A stretch of DNA of 64,000 nt, from assembly GCF_028688855.1 (NCBI RefSeq), contig NZ_JAQTXI010000006.1, forward strand, positions 149,405-213,404. Direction: 5' to 3'. How positions within the stretch are numbered: the stretch's first letter is position 1; every line of letters begins with the position of its first letter. This DNA comes from Neomegalonema sp. (GTDB lineage: Bacteria; Pseudomonadota; Alphaproteobacteria; Rhodobacterales; Rhodobacteraceae). Position numbers and translations under genes: made by a program. Of this stretch, positions 9,528 to 17,493 are shown piece after piece. The notes beneath the pieces were generated by a model. That model had not been told where the DNA came from. It did not search any database and saw only the letters and a list, made by a program, of their open reading frames with translations.

Positions 9528-10268
9528 TTGACGTCCATGATTCTCTATCCGGCCATTGATCTGAAGGAAGGGCGCTGCGTGCGGCTCTTCAAGGGCGACA
9601 TGGCCCAGGCGACCGTCTTCAACGACGACCCGGCGGCTCAGGCGGCGGAGTTCGTCGCGGCGGGCTGCGACTGGCTGCATCTGGTGGACCTCGACGGCGC
9701 CTTCGCGGGCAAGCCCGCCAACGCCGCCGCCGTGGAGGGGATCCTCAAGGCGGCGACGGTTCCGGTTCAGCTCGGGGGCGGCGTGCGCAGCATGGAGGTG
9801 CTCGAAGGCTGGCTGACGAAGGGCGTGCGCCGGGTGATCCTCGGGACGGCGGCGCTCCGCGATCCGGAGTTCGTCAAGCGCGCCGCCAGAGCCCATCCGG
9901 GCCGGGTGGCCGTGGGCATCGACGCCCGCGAAGGCCGCGTGGCGGTCGAGGGCTGGGCCGAGACCTCCGACGTCACGGCTCTGGAGCTGGCCCGCCGCTT
10001 CGAGGACGCCGGAGTCGCGGCGATCATCTACACCGACATCGAGCGCGACGGCGCCATGCAGGGGCCCAACGTCGAGGCGACGGCGGCTCTGGCGCGGGCG
10101 GTGCGCATTCCGGTGATCGCTTCGGGGGGCGTCTCCTCGCTGGATGATCTGCGGGCTCTGCGCGACAGCGGCGCGCCTCTGGACGGCGCGATCTCGGGCC
10201 GCGCGCTCTACGACGGGCGCATCGACGTCAGGAGCGCCGCCGCCGTGCTCAAGGGAGAAATCGCATGA
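9528..10268 (+). CDS. hisA: ProFAR isomerase
   Basis: Isomerises ProFAR to PRFAR in histidine synthesis. It is a 246-residue half-barrel-duplicated TIM barrel with the catalytic Asp in [14 protein letters not shown] and the second catalytic Asp in IYTDIERDG. Phosphate-binding loops QLGGGVRS and ASGGVSS are present. I chose TTG at 9528 (giving MTSMILYP) because GAGGAGG at 9515-9521 lies 6 nt upstream; ATG at 9537 would be 15 nt from it. In-frame codons further upstream show no family similarity. The stop overlaps the hisF start as ATGA. Confidence 0.95.
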   Translation: MTSMILYPAIDLKEGRCVRLFKGDMAQATVFNDDPAAQAAEFVAAGCDWLHLVDLDGAFAGKPANAAAVEGILKAATVPVQLGGGVRSMEVLEGWLTKGVRRVILGTAALRDPEFVKRAARAHPGRVAVGIDAREGRVAVEGWAETSDVTALELARRFEDAGVAAIIYTDIERDGAMQGPNVEATAALARAVRIPVIASGGVSSLDDLRALRDSGAPLDGAISGRALYDGRIDVRSAAAVLKGEIA

Positions 10269-11029
10269 CGCTGTCGGTCCGGGTCATTCCCTGCCTCGAC
10301 GTGAAGGACGGGCGGGTCGTGAAGGGCGTGAACTTCGTGGATCTCGTGGATGCGGGCGACCCGGTGGAGGCCGCCGCCGCCTATGACGCCGCGGGCGCCG
10401 ACGAGATCTGTTTCCTCGACATCTCGGCCAGCGTCGAGGGGCGCGGGACGCTGCTCGACATGGTGCGCCGCACGGCGGAGCGCTGCTTCACGCCTCTGAC
10501 GGTGGGCGGCGGAGTCCGCAGCGTCGAGGACGTGCGGGCGCTGATGCTCGCGGGCGCCGACAAGACGGCGGTCAACACGGCGGCGGTGAAGCGTCCCGAA
10601 GTGATCTCCGAGATCGCCGAGCGCTTCGGCGCGCAATGCGTGGTCGTGGCCATCGACGCCAGGTCGGTGGGGCCGGGGCGCTGGGAGATCTTCACCCATG
10701 GCGGCCGCGAGCCCACCGGAATCGACGCCGTGGAGTTCGCGCGGCGCGCGGCTTCTCTGGGGGCGGGCGAGATCCTGCTGACCTCCATGGACCGCGACGG
10801 CGTCCGTTCGGGCTACGACCTCGCGCTGACGCGGGCGGTGGCCGAGGCGGTGCCGGTTCCGGTGGTGGCCTCGGGCGGCGTGGGCGAGCTGCGCCATCTC
10901 GTCGAGGGCGTGACTCTGGGCAAGGCTTCGGCGGTTCTGGCGGCCTCGATCTTCCATTTCGGGATGCACAGCGTCCGGGAGGCGAAGGAGGCGTTGCGGG
11001 CGGCCGGGGCTCCGGTGCGGATGGTCTGA
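10265..11029 (+). CDS. hisF: imidazole glycerol phosphate synthase, cyclase subunit
   Basis: Converts PRFAR plus HisH-derived ammonia to imidazole glycerol phosphate and AICAR. The 254-residue barrel has the catalytic aspartate in [14 protein letters not shown] and the second in LTSMDRDG. The phosphate loops TVGGGVRS and VASGGVGE are also visible. It overlaps hisA by four bases, so translation is coupled. It is followed 12 bp later by a small acidic protein gene with a strong ribosome-binding site (AGAGGGGGAGAAG). Confidence 0.97.
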   Translation: MTLSVRVIPCLDVKDGRVVKGVNFVDLVDAGDPVEAAAAYDAAGADEICFLDISASVEGRGTLLDMVRRTAERCFTPLTVGGGVRSVEDVRALMLAGADKTAVNTAAVKRPEVISEIAERFGAQCVVVAIDARSVGPGRWEIFTHGGREPTGIDAVEFARRAASLGAGEILLTSMDRDGVRSGYDLALTRAVAEAVPVPVVASGGVGELRHLVEGVTLGKASAVLAASIFHFGMHSVREAKEALRAAGAPVRMV

Positions 11030-11041
11030 GAGGGGGAGAAG

Positions 11042-11350
11042 ATGGGAAAATACGCCATCCTGATCCACGGGCGGGGCTTCCACGTCCCCATCGAGGGGCA
11101 GGCGGAGAAGTCCAGGGGCTTTTACGTCACGGCCTTCCTGGAGGCCGAGAACGAGGAGGAGGCCTGCGAGATGGCCTTGCAGGCGCTCGTGGAGGACGCC
11201 GACTTCCATGAGGAGATCGGCGCCCACGCCGATCCCGAAGACGCGGAGCTCGACGTGGAGAGCTGCGAGGAGCTGGCGAGCTTCGAAGACGCGCCGCTGC
11301 CGCGCGGCGGCTTCGTCTTCTACGCGGAGGAGGAGGGGCCGCCCTCCTGA
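11042..11350 (+). CDS. small acidic protein of unknown function after hisF
   Basis: A 102-residue, strongly acidic cytosolic protein; the C-terminal half is mostly Asp/Glu (DPEDAELDVESCEELASFEDAP). The first half reads as a small alpha/beta fold: strand KYAILIHGRGF, strand GFYVTAFLEAE, and a helix NEEEACEMALQALVED. That pattern of a strand followed by an E-A-x-x-E-A helix is seen in ferredoxin-like small domains. Hydrophobic strands make it unlikely to be a chance frame. It starts 12 bp after hisF with a good ribosome-binding site, so it is probably cotranscribed with hisAF. I do not recognise a family. Confidence 0.75.
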   Translation: MGKYAILIHGRGFHVPIEGQAEKSRGFYVTAFLEAENEEEACEMALQALVEDADFHEEIGAHADPEDAELDVESCEELASFEDAPLPRGGFVFYAEEEGPPS

Positions 11351-11368
11351 GCCGCTCTGCGGTCGGGC

Positions 11369-12286
11369 CTATTCGGCGGCGAAGCGGAAATCCTCCTCCG
11401 GATCTTCCTGAGGGCGCGTCAGGGCGGCCAGCGACTCCATGGCCGCCAGGCGCGCGATCACCGGCGCCAGACGCGCGCGGAAGGCCCCGAAGCCCGCATG
11501 ACGCTCCACCCTGGCCTCGTCGAGATAGAGCCCGCGGTTGATCTCGATCTGAAGCGCATGGAGCCCCTCGCGGGGGCGGCCCCAGAACTGCGTGATGTAG
11601 CCTCCGGCGAAGGGCGCGTTGCGCGCCACGCGGAAGCCCGCCTCGACGAAGATCCGCGTGGCCTCGGCCGTCAGCTCGGGATGGGCGGCCAGGCCGTGAC
11701 GGTCGCCGAGCACCACGTCCGGCCCTCTCTCGCCGCTCTGGCGCGCCGATTCCGAGGGCATCGAATGACAGTCGAGCAGCAGGGCCGCGCCGAAGCGCCG
11801 CCGCGTCCGCAGCATCAGGGCTGCGAGCCGGGCGTGATAGGGCTGATGACAGCTGGCGATCCGCTCGCGCACTTCGGCGTAGGGGATCTTGCCCGGATAG
11901 ATCCTCCGCCCCTCGCCGACCACGCGCGGCGCCACGCCGAGTCCCGCCGTGGCCCGGGGGCTGCGCAGGCGCTGGGGCGGCGCGTCCGAGATCAGGGCGG
12001 GGTCGAGTTCGTCGGCGGCGCGGTTGGCGTCCACCCAGGCGCGGGGGAAATGCGCCTTGAGCAGCGGCGCGCCGCACTCGGGGACGGAGGCGAAGAGCTC
12101 CTCCACGAAGGCGTCTTCGGAGCTGCGCAACAGGGTCTTGTGCAGAGGCGAGCGGCGGATCAGGCTGTCCGGATAGGCGCGGCCGCTATGGGGCGAACTG
12201 AAGACCGCCGCGCTCGACAGGCGGGCGGGTTCGGCCACCTCGAGAGGCGACTGATCGTCGGAAGGGGAAAAGGGAAAGCCCTGCAT
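11369..12286 (-). CDS. N-formylglutamate amidohydrolase family protein
   Basis: Zinc hydrolase family that includes HutG, which deformylates N-formylglutamate in histidine breakdown. The 305-residue protein carries the family motifs VFSSPHSGRAYP near the N-terminus, WVDANRAADELDP, ALLLDCHSMP and the late LQIEINRGLYLDE. Metal-ligand histidines and the catalytic glutamate lie in these motifs. No other hut gene is nearby. It is divergent from the cpdR-like gene, a pairing conserved in many Alphaproteobacteria, so a role outside histidine use is possible. The start is ATG at 12286. Confidence 0.9.
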   Translation of the reverse strand: MQGFPFSPSDDQSPLEVAEPARLSSAAVFSSPHSGRAYPDSLIRRSPLHKTLLRSSEDAFVEELFASVPECGAPLLKAHFPRAWVDANRAADELDPALISDAPPQRLRSPRATAGLGVAPRVVGEGRRIYPGKIPYAEVRERIASCHQPYHARLAALMLRTRRRFGAALLLDCHSMPSESARQSGERGPDVVLGDRHGLAAHPELTAEATRIFVEAGFRVARNAPFAGGYITQFWGRPREGLHALQIEINRGLYLDEARVERHAGFGAFRARLAPVIARLAAMESLAALTRPQEDPEEDFRFAAE

Positions 12287-12501
12287 GACCGTCCGTGCTC
12301 CTGGGGCGCCGCGAAGCCGCGGCTGGAATCTCCGAATCGCGCCCGGGCCGGTCGATCCTTTCGGGCGTCTTCCATCCTACGCCCGAAGGTGAAAAAAAGA
12401 CCAGCGCCCAAACCATTTCTTAGGCGCGTTCGCCCTATGCTGCGAATCGTCAACCCGTCCGGACGAGACGAGGCGGGGGCTGGATAGATGGAGGCGGCGG
12501 A

Positions 12502-12864
12502 ATGGCGACGGTCATGCTTGCGACGCGGAACGACGACATGCGCGGCTATCTCGCCGCCCGGCTCAAGCGGGCCGGACATGCGGTCTCCCGGGTGGCGGAT
12601 TATCATTCGGCGCTCACCCTGCTGGAGGAGAACGCCTATGACGTCCTGCTCACCACGGTGGAGGCCGACAGCTCCGACGAGCTGGATCTCGCCCGCGCGG
12701 CGCGGCGCATAGATCCGGGGATGCGCGTGATGTTCATCACCGGATTCTCGGCTGTGGCGCTCATGCCTCCGGCGGAGGAGGGCGCGCGCGGCATGACCCT
12801 CGGCGAGCCGGTGCATCTGAACCGCCTCGGCGAGGAGCTGCGGCGGCTGGTCCGCGCGGCCTGA
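12502..12864 (+). CDS. cpdR: CpdR-like receiver-domain protein lacking phosphorylation residues
   Basis: A 120-residue single receiver domain. Similarity to CpdR, the ClpXP adaptor that times protein turnover in Alphaproteobacteria, is seen in RVMFITGFSAVAL (residues 75-87), in EPVHLNRLGEELRRL at the C-terminus, and in LDLARAARRIDP. Placement beside N-formylglutamate amidohydrolase supports orthology. Residues needed for phosphorylation are missing: the acidic pocket of canonical LAEDD is LATRN (residues 6-10), the LLTD phospho-acceptor is LLTT (Thr52), and the conserved Lys before Pro-Val/Phe-His is Glu. The frame is intact, so this is a divergent protein, not a pseudogene. ATG at 12502 follows GGAGGCGG. 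Confidence 0.82.
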   Translation: MATVMLATRNDDMRGYLAARLKRAGHAVSRVADYHSALTLLEENAYDVLLTTVEADSSDELDLARAARRIDPGMRVMFITGFSAVALMPPAEEGARGMTLGEPVHLNRLGEELRRLVRAA

Positions 12865-12889
12865 AGCGCGGGAGGCCGCGGAAGGAGAA

Positions 12890-12911
12890 AAGGGCGCCGC
12901 GAGGCGCCCTT
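12890..12911. terminator. bidirectional terminator between cpdR-like gene and leuB
   Basis: A perfect 9-bp stem, AAGGGCGCC (12890-12898) with GGCGCCCTT (12903-12911), is closed by a GCGA (GNRA) tetraloop. A T-containing stretch follows on plus, and an A-rich stretch precedes the stem, giving U residues on the minus transcript. It lies between convergent genes. Confidence 0.82.
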
Positions 12912-12929
12912 CGTCGTTTCGGGAGAGCC

Positions 12930-14045
12930 TCAGCCCGCCGCGAGGGACTGCTCCATCTCGCGCACGATGGCGTCGCCCATGGTGCTGGTGGAGACGCGGG
13001 CCTTGCCGGGCTGCATGATGTCGGCGGTGCGCAGACCTCCGGCCAGAACGGCGCTCACGGCCTTCTCGATGCGGTCGGCCTCGCGCGCGAGGTCGAAGCT
13101 GTAGCGCAGCGCCATCGACAGGGACAGGATCGTGGCGATGGGATTGGCGACGTTCCGGCCCGCGATGTCCGGCGCCGAGCCATGGACCGGTTCATACATC
13201 GCCTTGCGGCGGCCCTGGGCGTCGGCGGCGCCGAGCGAGGCCGAAGGCAGCATCCCCAGCGAGCCGGTCAGCATTCCGGCTTCGTCCGAGAGGATGTCGC
13301 CGAAGAGGTTGTCCGTCACGATGACGTCGAACTGCTTGGGATTGCGCACGAGCTGCATGGCGCCGTTGTCGGCGTACATGTGGCTCAGCTCCACGTCGGG
13401 GAACTCCTCGGCGCCGAGCTTCGTCATCTCCTCGCGCCAGAGCACGCCCGACTCCATGACGTTGGCCTTCTCCATGGAGCAGAGGCGGTTCTTGCGCTTG
13501 CGGGCCAGCTCGAAGGCCACGCGCCCCACGCGGCGGATCTCCTCGGTGGTGTAGACCTGCGTGTTGAAGCCCCGGCGCTGGCCGTCGGGCAGGGTCTCGA
13601 TTCCGCGCGGCTCGCCGAAATAGATTCCGCCGGTCAGCTCGCGGACGATCATGACGTCCAACCCGGCGACGACCTCGTATTTCAGCGTCGAGGCTTCGGC
13701 GAGGGCGTCGAAGCAGAGGGCGGGGCGCAGGTTGGCGAAGAGCTGGAGCTCCTTGCGCAGCCGCAGAAGCCCGCGCTCGGGCTTGAGGGCGAAGGGCAGG
13801 GCGTCCCATTTCGGCCCGCCCACCGCGCCGAGCAGCACCGCGTCGGCGGCCTGAGCCCTGGCCATGGTCGAATCGGCCAGAGGAACGCCGTGGACCTCAT
13901 AGGCCGCGCCGCCCACCAGATCCTCCTCCAGGTCGAAGGAGATCCCGCGCCGCTTGTGGAGCCAGTCGAGGACGCGGCGCGCCTCGCGCATCACTTCAGG
14001 CCCGAGGCCGTCTCCGGCCAGAATCAGCAGCTTGGGGTTCGCCAT
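12930..14045 (-). CDS. leuB: 3-isopropylmalate dehydrogenase
   Basis: Oxidative decarboxylation of 3-isopropylmalate with NAD+ in leucine synthesis. The 371-residue protein is full length: [17 protein letters not shown] at the N-terminus, [11 protein letters not shown], the substrate-binding arginine/tyrosine region [16 protein letters not shown], the metal-binding signature [19 protein letters not shown], and the NAD-binding [17 protein letters not shown]. Other leu genes are not in the window. ATG at 14045 is the natural N-terminus. It ends near the bidirectional hairpin shared with the cpdR-like gene. Confidence 0.97.
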   Translation of the reverse strand: MANPKLLILAGDGLGPEVMREARRVLDWLHKRRGISFDLEEDLVGGAAYEVHGVPLADSTMARAQAADAVLLGAVGGPKWDALPFALKPERGLLRLRKELQLFANLRPALCFDALAEASTLKYEVVAGLDVMIVRELTGGIYFGEPRGIETLPDGQRRGFNTQVYTTEEIRRVGRVAFELARKRKNRLCSMEKANVMESGVLWREEMTKLGAEEFPDVELSHMYADNGAMQLVRNPKQFDVIVTDNLFGDILSDEAGMLTGSLGMLPSASLGAADAQGRRKAMYEPVHGSAPDIAGRNVANPIATILSLSMALRYSFDLAREADRIEKAVSAVLAGGLRTADIMQPGKARVSTSTMGDAIVREMEQSLAAG

Positions 14046-14107
14046 GGGGAAGGGCTCCGGATTGCGGGAAGATCAGGCTCCTTAAGCCCGTCGAAGGCGG
14101 AAGACAA

Positions 14108-14141
14108 GCGAGCGGCGCGCGTCTTTCACGCGGCCGCTCGC
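14108..14141 (-). terminator. terminator after the Q/A/P-rich exported protein gene
   Basis: GCGAGCGGC (14108-14116) pairs with GCCGCTCGC (14133-14141). On the minus strand the stem is followed by TTGTCTTCC. It separates the exported-protein gene from leuB downstream on the same strand. Confidence 0.6.
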
Positions 14142-14222
14142 TTCAGGGGGCATGGAGGCGCTCCTCGGGGAGCCCCGGCTTTCCGAATCCGGCCGGATCC
14201 GGCCGCCGGGGGCGGGCAGGCG

Positions 14223-15314
14223 TCAGCTCCAGCGGAAGCCCGCGATGCGCATCGGCTGATGGATGTCCACCGCCGGGGGCGCCGAGGAGGCGGGCTGCAC
14301 GCCGGTCTTCTCCCAGCGCATCCAGCCGAGCAGGCGGTAGTCGGTGTCGACCACCGGCTGGAGCGCCGCCAGATTGGCGAAGCTGAAGCGCGCGCCGACG
14401 GGGGCGTAGCTCGGGGCGCCTTCGCTGTCGAACTGCGGACGTCCGGTCGCGTCGAGCATGCGGGCCTCGCGGCGGGCCGGAGACCAGGCGCAGAACTCGC
14501 GACGCGGCGGGGTGTTGGCCGAGAAGCGCCCGCTGAGGATCACGTGGGTCTCGCGGGAGATGGACTCGGCGATCACGCCGTTGACCGAGACGTCCGTCAG
14601 GGCGGTGGCCTTGAGGCAGGCGTTCACGGCTTCGATGTTGGCGGTGAAGGTGCGCTCCCATCCGGCCAGCGAGGGGCCCGCGGGCTGCGGCGGAGGCGGC
14701 GGCGCATAGGCGGGAGGCTGGGCGTAGGCGGTCTGGGGCGCGTAGCTGTAGCCCGGCCAGGCGGCCTGAGCCTGGCTCTGGGCCTGCGGCTGCGCGGGCT
14801 GGACGTAGCCGCCGCCGCTGGAGGTCGGGGCGGGAACCGCCGTGGCCGTGGCGGGCCAGCCCTGGACCGTCGTCGGCGCCGGAGCGTAGGTCTGCTGCTG
14901 CGGAGCGGGCGCGTAGGTCTGGGCGTAGGCCTGAGGCTGGGCGTAGGGGGTCTGCTGCGGGGCGGGCGCCGGATTGTAGATCGGGGCGGCGGCCTGCTGC
15001 GCCGGCTGGACGTAGGCGCCGTAAGCGGCGCTCGCCTGCTGGGCGGCCTGCTGGACCGGCTGCGCATAGGCGAGGGCCTGGGTCTGGGCCTGCTGGACGT
15101 AAGCCTGAGGCTGGGCGGGCTGCTGGCCGTAGGCGGCGTAGACCGAGGCCAGATCCGGCGCGGCGCTCTGGAGGGCCTGCTGGACCGGCGCCTGCTGAGG
15201 CGCCGTCGCGTAATACTGCTGCGCCGAGGCGGCGGAGGCCGTCAGGGCCGCCAGCGCGACGGCCGCGCAGGCCCCGCGACGGAAACGGGCGGGGGTGCGG
15301 AGGGGGGTGGACAT
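14223..15314 (-). CDS. exported protein with long Q/A/P/Y-rich low-complexity region
   Basis: A 363-residue exported protein in three parts. Residues 1-31 are a signal peptide ending ASAASA. Residues about 32-215 are low complexity, built from Gln, Ala, Pro and Tyr with recurring PQAYAQ, YAPAP and VQPAQ pieces. Residues about 216-363 form a globular domain with two cysteines (VNACLKA and REFCAWSP) and a final MRIAGFRWS. I do not recognise the C-terminal domain; it begins LAGWERTFTANIEAVNACL. The low-complexity part could be a flexible wall-spanning linker or an aggregation-prone segment. The start is ATG at 15314. It resembles the protein at 56125 in architecture but not in its C-terminal domain. 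Confidence 0.8.
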   Translation of the reverse strand: MSTPLRTPARFRRGACAAVALAALTASAASAQQYYATAPQQAPVQQALQSAAPDLASVYAAYGQQPAQPQAYVQQAQTQALAYAQPVQQAAQQASAAYGAYVQPAQQAAAPIYNPAPAPQQTPYAQPQAYAQTYAPAPQQQTYAPAPTTVQGWPATATAVPAPTSSGGGYVQPAQPQAQSQAQAAWPGYSYAPQTAYAQPPAYAPPPPPQPAGPSLAGWERTFTANIEAVNACLKATALTDVSVNGVIAESISRETHVILSGRFSANTPPRREFCAWSPARREARMLDATGRPQFDSEGAPSYAPVGARFSFANLAALQPVVDTDYRLLGWMRWEKTGVQPASSAPPAVDIHQPMRIAGFRWS

Positions 15315-15733
15315 GCGGGTCTCCTCAGGGATCTGCGCGCCGGAAAGGTCTTGGGCGGAATTTGACGCGGAGCGCGAATTTTCGCGGAGGATAGGGCCGG
15401 ATTGAGGCGGCCGAACCGCGCGTTCGGACAGGATAAGCCTTTGCGTAGTCTTTCCGAAGGCGGATGAAGCGCCCGGATGAGAGGGGGCGGAGTCCGGCGC
15501 GACGGAGAGGCCTCCGGCGCCCTGCGGGAGGCCCGGAAACAGCACGGCTCCCGCCTGGGCGGAGGCCCTGTCTTTCCTCTGAAACAATCCGGGCTCCCGC
15601 CTGAGCGGAGGCCCCGTCTTCCCCTGAAGACAATCCGGGCCCCCGCCTGGGCGGAGGCCCCGTCTTCCCCTGAAGACAATCCGGGCCCCCGCCTGGGCGG
15701 AGGCCCGGACCGACCGTCGATCTGGACGAAGTC
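15315..15733. other. 419-bp intergenic region holding tandem repeats
   Basis: The left part (15315-15545) must hold the promoter of the minus-strand exported-protein gene; I see no clear sigma70 boxes. The right part is the 46-bp tandem repeat described separately. Frames through the repeat show only repeat-driven translation and no gene-like start. Confidence 0.55.
15546..15706. repeat. 46-bp tandem repeat, about 3.5 copies, each with a hairpin
   Basis: Units start at 15546, 15592, 15638 and 15684 (the last is partial). Copies 2 and 3 differ at two positions; copy 1 is more divergent. Each holds an inverted repeat, GGGCC(C)CCGCC against GGCGGAGGCCC, then a CCTGAAGACAATCC-type spacer. The period is not a multiple of three and the location is intergenic, so it is non-coding. 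It lies between two minus-strand exported-protein genes. Confidence 0.88.
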
Positions 15734-15916
15734 TCAGTTCACGACCGCCTCGGGCGCGACGTAGATCGGCGCCGTCGGGACGGAGTAAGCCGGCTCGACG
15801 GACGCCGTGGTCAGGGTCGCCGGAGCGACCGCCGTCGAGGAGGTCTTGAACGGGCAAGCCATGGCCGGAGAGGCCAGAGCCGCCAGAAGAACGGCCGGAA
15901 GCAGGATCTTGGTCAT
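15734..15916 (-). CDS. 60-residue exported protein
   Basis: A very short exported protein: signal peptide KILLPAVLLAALASPAMA followed directly by CPFKTSSTAV and a Pro/Ala/Val/Tyr-rich tail to residue 60. Cleavage at AMA would leave cysteine as the first mature residue, but the residues before it do not make a good lipobox, so signal peptidase I cleavage is more likely. ATG at 15916 is preferred to an upstream in-frame ATG at 15976 because the signal peptide begins here and AAGGAGACG precedes it. Function unknown; only one cysteine, so a disulphide would be intermolecular. Confidence 0.7.
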   Translation of the reverse strand: MTKILLPAVLLAALASPAMACPFKTSSTAVAPATLTTASVEPAYSVPTAPIYVAPEAVVN

Positions 15917-16083
15917 GCGGCGTCTCCTTTGCTTCTGAAGGTCGGATGAAGGATCGAAAGGAGGCGCGGGATCCACGCGCCCCGCCGGGGATCAATCCCT
16001 GAATCCCTTGAAGGCGCAAGAAAATTCTCGCCGCAAGCCTTACACGATCCGGCGAGCGCCGCCGGAGGCTCCCCGCGAGGCCT

Positions 16084-16449
16084 CTACAGACCCGCCGCAA
16101 GCCAGATGTTCTTCAGCCGTCTCGGCTGGCCCTGCGCGTCGAAGGCGACGAGATCGAAGCGCGCCTCCGGCTCCCGCGCGAAGCCCTGCGCCGCGATCCA
16201 GAAGAGCGCCGCCCCCTCCATGCGTCGCGCCTGACGGGGCGTCAGGGCTTCGAGCGCGGCCTCCATGGTCCCGCGCGCCTTGACCTCCACGAAGACGATT
16301 CCGCCGCCGGGCTCCTCAAGGATCAGGTCGATCTCGCCCTGAGGAGTCCGGAAGCGCCGCGCCAGAATCCGCGCGCCCTCCGCCGCATAGAGCCGCGCGG
16401 CGGCCTCCTCGGCCTCCAGGCCCCTGCGATGGGCGGCGGCGCCGCTCAT
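16084..16449 (-). CDS. yraN: UPF0102 family protein YraN
   Basis: A 121-residue protein with the restriction-endonuclease-like UPF0102 fold: LEAEEAAARLYAAEGARILARRFRTPQGEIDLIL then IVFVEVKARG. The Glu-Asp...Glu-x-Lys arrangement (GEIDLI and VEVKAR) is the conserved putative nuclease site. The biological role is unsettled. It overlaps the rsmI stop by four bases (ATGA), and the rsmI-yraN pair is widely conserved, so they are one transcript. Confidence 0.93.
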   Translation of the reverse strand: MSGAAAHRRGLEAEEAAARLYAAEGARILARRFRTPQGEIDLILEEPGGGIVFVEVKARGTMEAALEALTPRQARRMEGAALFWIAAQGFAREPEARFDLVAFDAQGQPRRLKNIWLAAGL

Positions 16450-17411
16450 GAGCGGCGGGTCTTCTTCAGCTCCAGAGCCCGGGAATAGACCTGCTTGCGC
16501 GGCAGACCCAGAGCCTCGGCGAGGGCGGCGGCGGCGTCCTTCACCGATTCGCCCGCCTCCAGCGCCGCCAGGATCGCGGCGTCGAGATCGGCCTCCGTCA
16601 CGGCGGGCCCGGAAGCGGGCGGCGGAGCGTCGACCACCACCACGATCTCGCCTTTCGGCGGGCCTGCTTCGGCGTAATGGGCGGCGAGTTCGTCCAGAGG
16701 CGCGCGGCGGATCTCTTCGTGGAGCTTGGTGAGCTCGCGGGCCACCGCCGCCGGACGCGGACCCAGAACCGCCGCCATCTCCGCCAGGGATTCCGGCAGA
16801 CGATGCGGCGCCTCGTAGAAGATCAGCGCTCCCGGAACCGCCGCCAGAGATTCCAGCAGTCGACGGCGGTCGCCGGATCTGCTCGGTGGAAAGCCCGCGA
16901 AGAAGAAGCGGTCCGCCGTCAGCCCCGCGAGGGTGAAGGCCAGGATGGCGGCGCTCGGGCCGGGCAACGCCGAGACCGCGCCGCCTCCCGCCAGCACCGC
17001 CGCCGCCAGACGCGCCCCCGGGTCGGAGATCCCCGGAGTCCCCGCGTCGCTGGCGAAGACCGCCCGCGCTCCCTCGGCCAGACGCGGCAGAAGCCCCGCC
17101 GCCGCCTCGGCCTCCTTGTGGGAGTCGCAGCGCCAGACCGGGCGGCCTCCGACGGGGATCCCGTGGATCTCCATCAGCTTGCGCAGACGCCGCGTGTCCT
17201 CGGCGAGCAGGAGGTCCGCCTCGCGCAGCGCCGCGAGCGTCCGCAGGGTGACGTCGCCCGCCGCCCCCAGCGGCGTCGCCACGAGCGTCAGCCCCGGACG
17301 CAGCTTCGCCCGCGCTCCGGCAAGCAGGATCGCCGGATCCGGATCCCGGCCGGAATCGAGGCCGGAATCGAGGTCGGAATCGGGATCGAGGGGGCTTGCG
17401 GCTTCATCCAT
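16446..17411 (-). CDS. rsmI: 16S rRNA (cytidine1402-2'-O)-methyltransferase
   Basis: Methylates the ribose of C1402 in 16S rRNA with S-adenosylmethionine, tuning decoding at the P site. The 321-residue protein has the tetrapyrrole-methylase fold: LTLVATPLGAAGDVTLR, LLLAEDTRR, the glycine-rich SDAGTPGISDPG, ALPGPSAAILA, and FYEAPHRLPESL. The C-terminal segment LGLPRKQVYSRALELKK is typical of RsmI. The start is ATG at 17411. The N-tail has an odd acidic Asp-Ser-Gly/Asp-Leu repeat (about residues 9-24) encoded by 12-bp DNA repeats. It is followed by yraN with a four-base overlap. Confidence 0.94.
   Translation of the reverse strand: MDEAASPLDPDSDLDSGLDSGRDPDPAILLAGARAKLRPGLTLVATPLGAAGDVTLRTLAALREADLLLAEDTRRLRKLMEIHGIPVGGRPVWRCDSHKEAEAAAGLLPRLAEGARAVFASDAGTPGISDPGARLAAAVLAGGGAVSALPGPSAAILAFTLAGLTADRFFFAGFPPSRSGDRRRLLESLAAVPGALIFYEAPHRLPESLAEMAAVLGPRPAAVARELTKLHEEIRRAPLDELAAHYAEAGPPKGEIVVVVDAPPPASGPAVTEADLDAAILAALEAGESVKDAAAALAEALGLPRKQVYSRALELKKTRRS
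17345..17388. repeat. 12-bp minisatellite inside the rsmI N-terminal coding region
   Basis: Three in-phase 12-bp units beginning CGGAATCGAGG, CGGAATCGAGG and CGGAATCGGG carry GAATC at 17353, 17365 and 17377, exactly 12 bp apart. They encode the acidic Asp-Ser-x-Leu/Arg repeat of RsmI. Copy-number change would keep the frame. Every unit holds a GANTC site. Confidence 0.75.
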
Positions 17412-17493
17412 GACGGTCTTCCTCCGGGGCGCTGTTGCGCGTTCGTCCCCGCCGACGCAGAATGCGTGAAAACGGCATGGGGAGAAACGGCGC

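Noticed and set aside
15546..15706. CRISPR-like array
   Set aside because: Units are directly adjacent 46-bp tandem repeats with no unique spacers, and no cas gene lies nearby.
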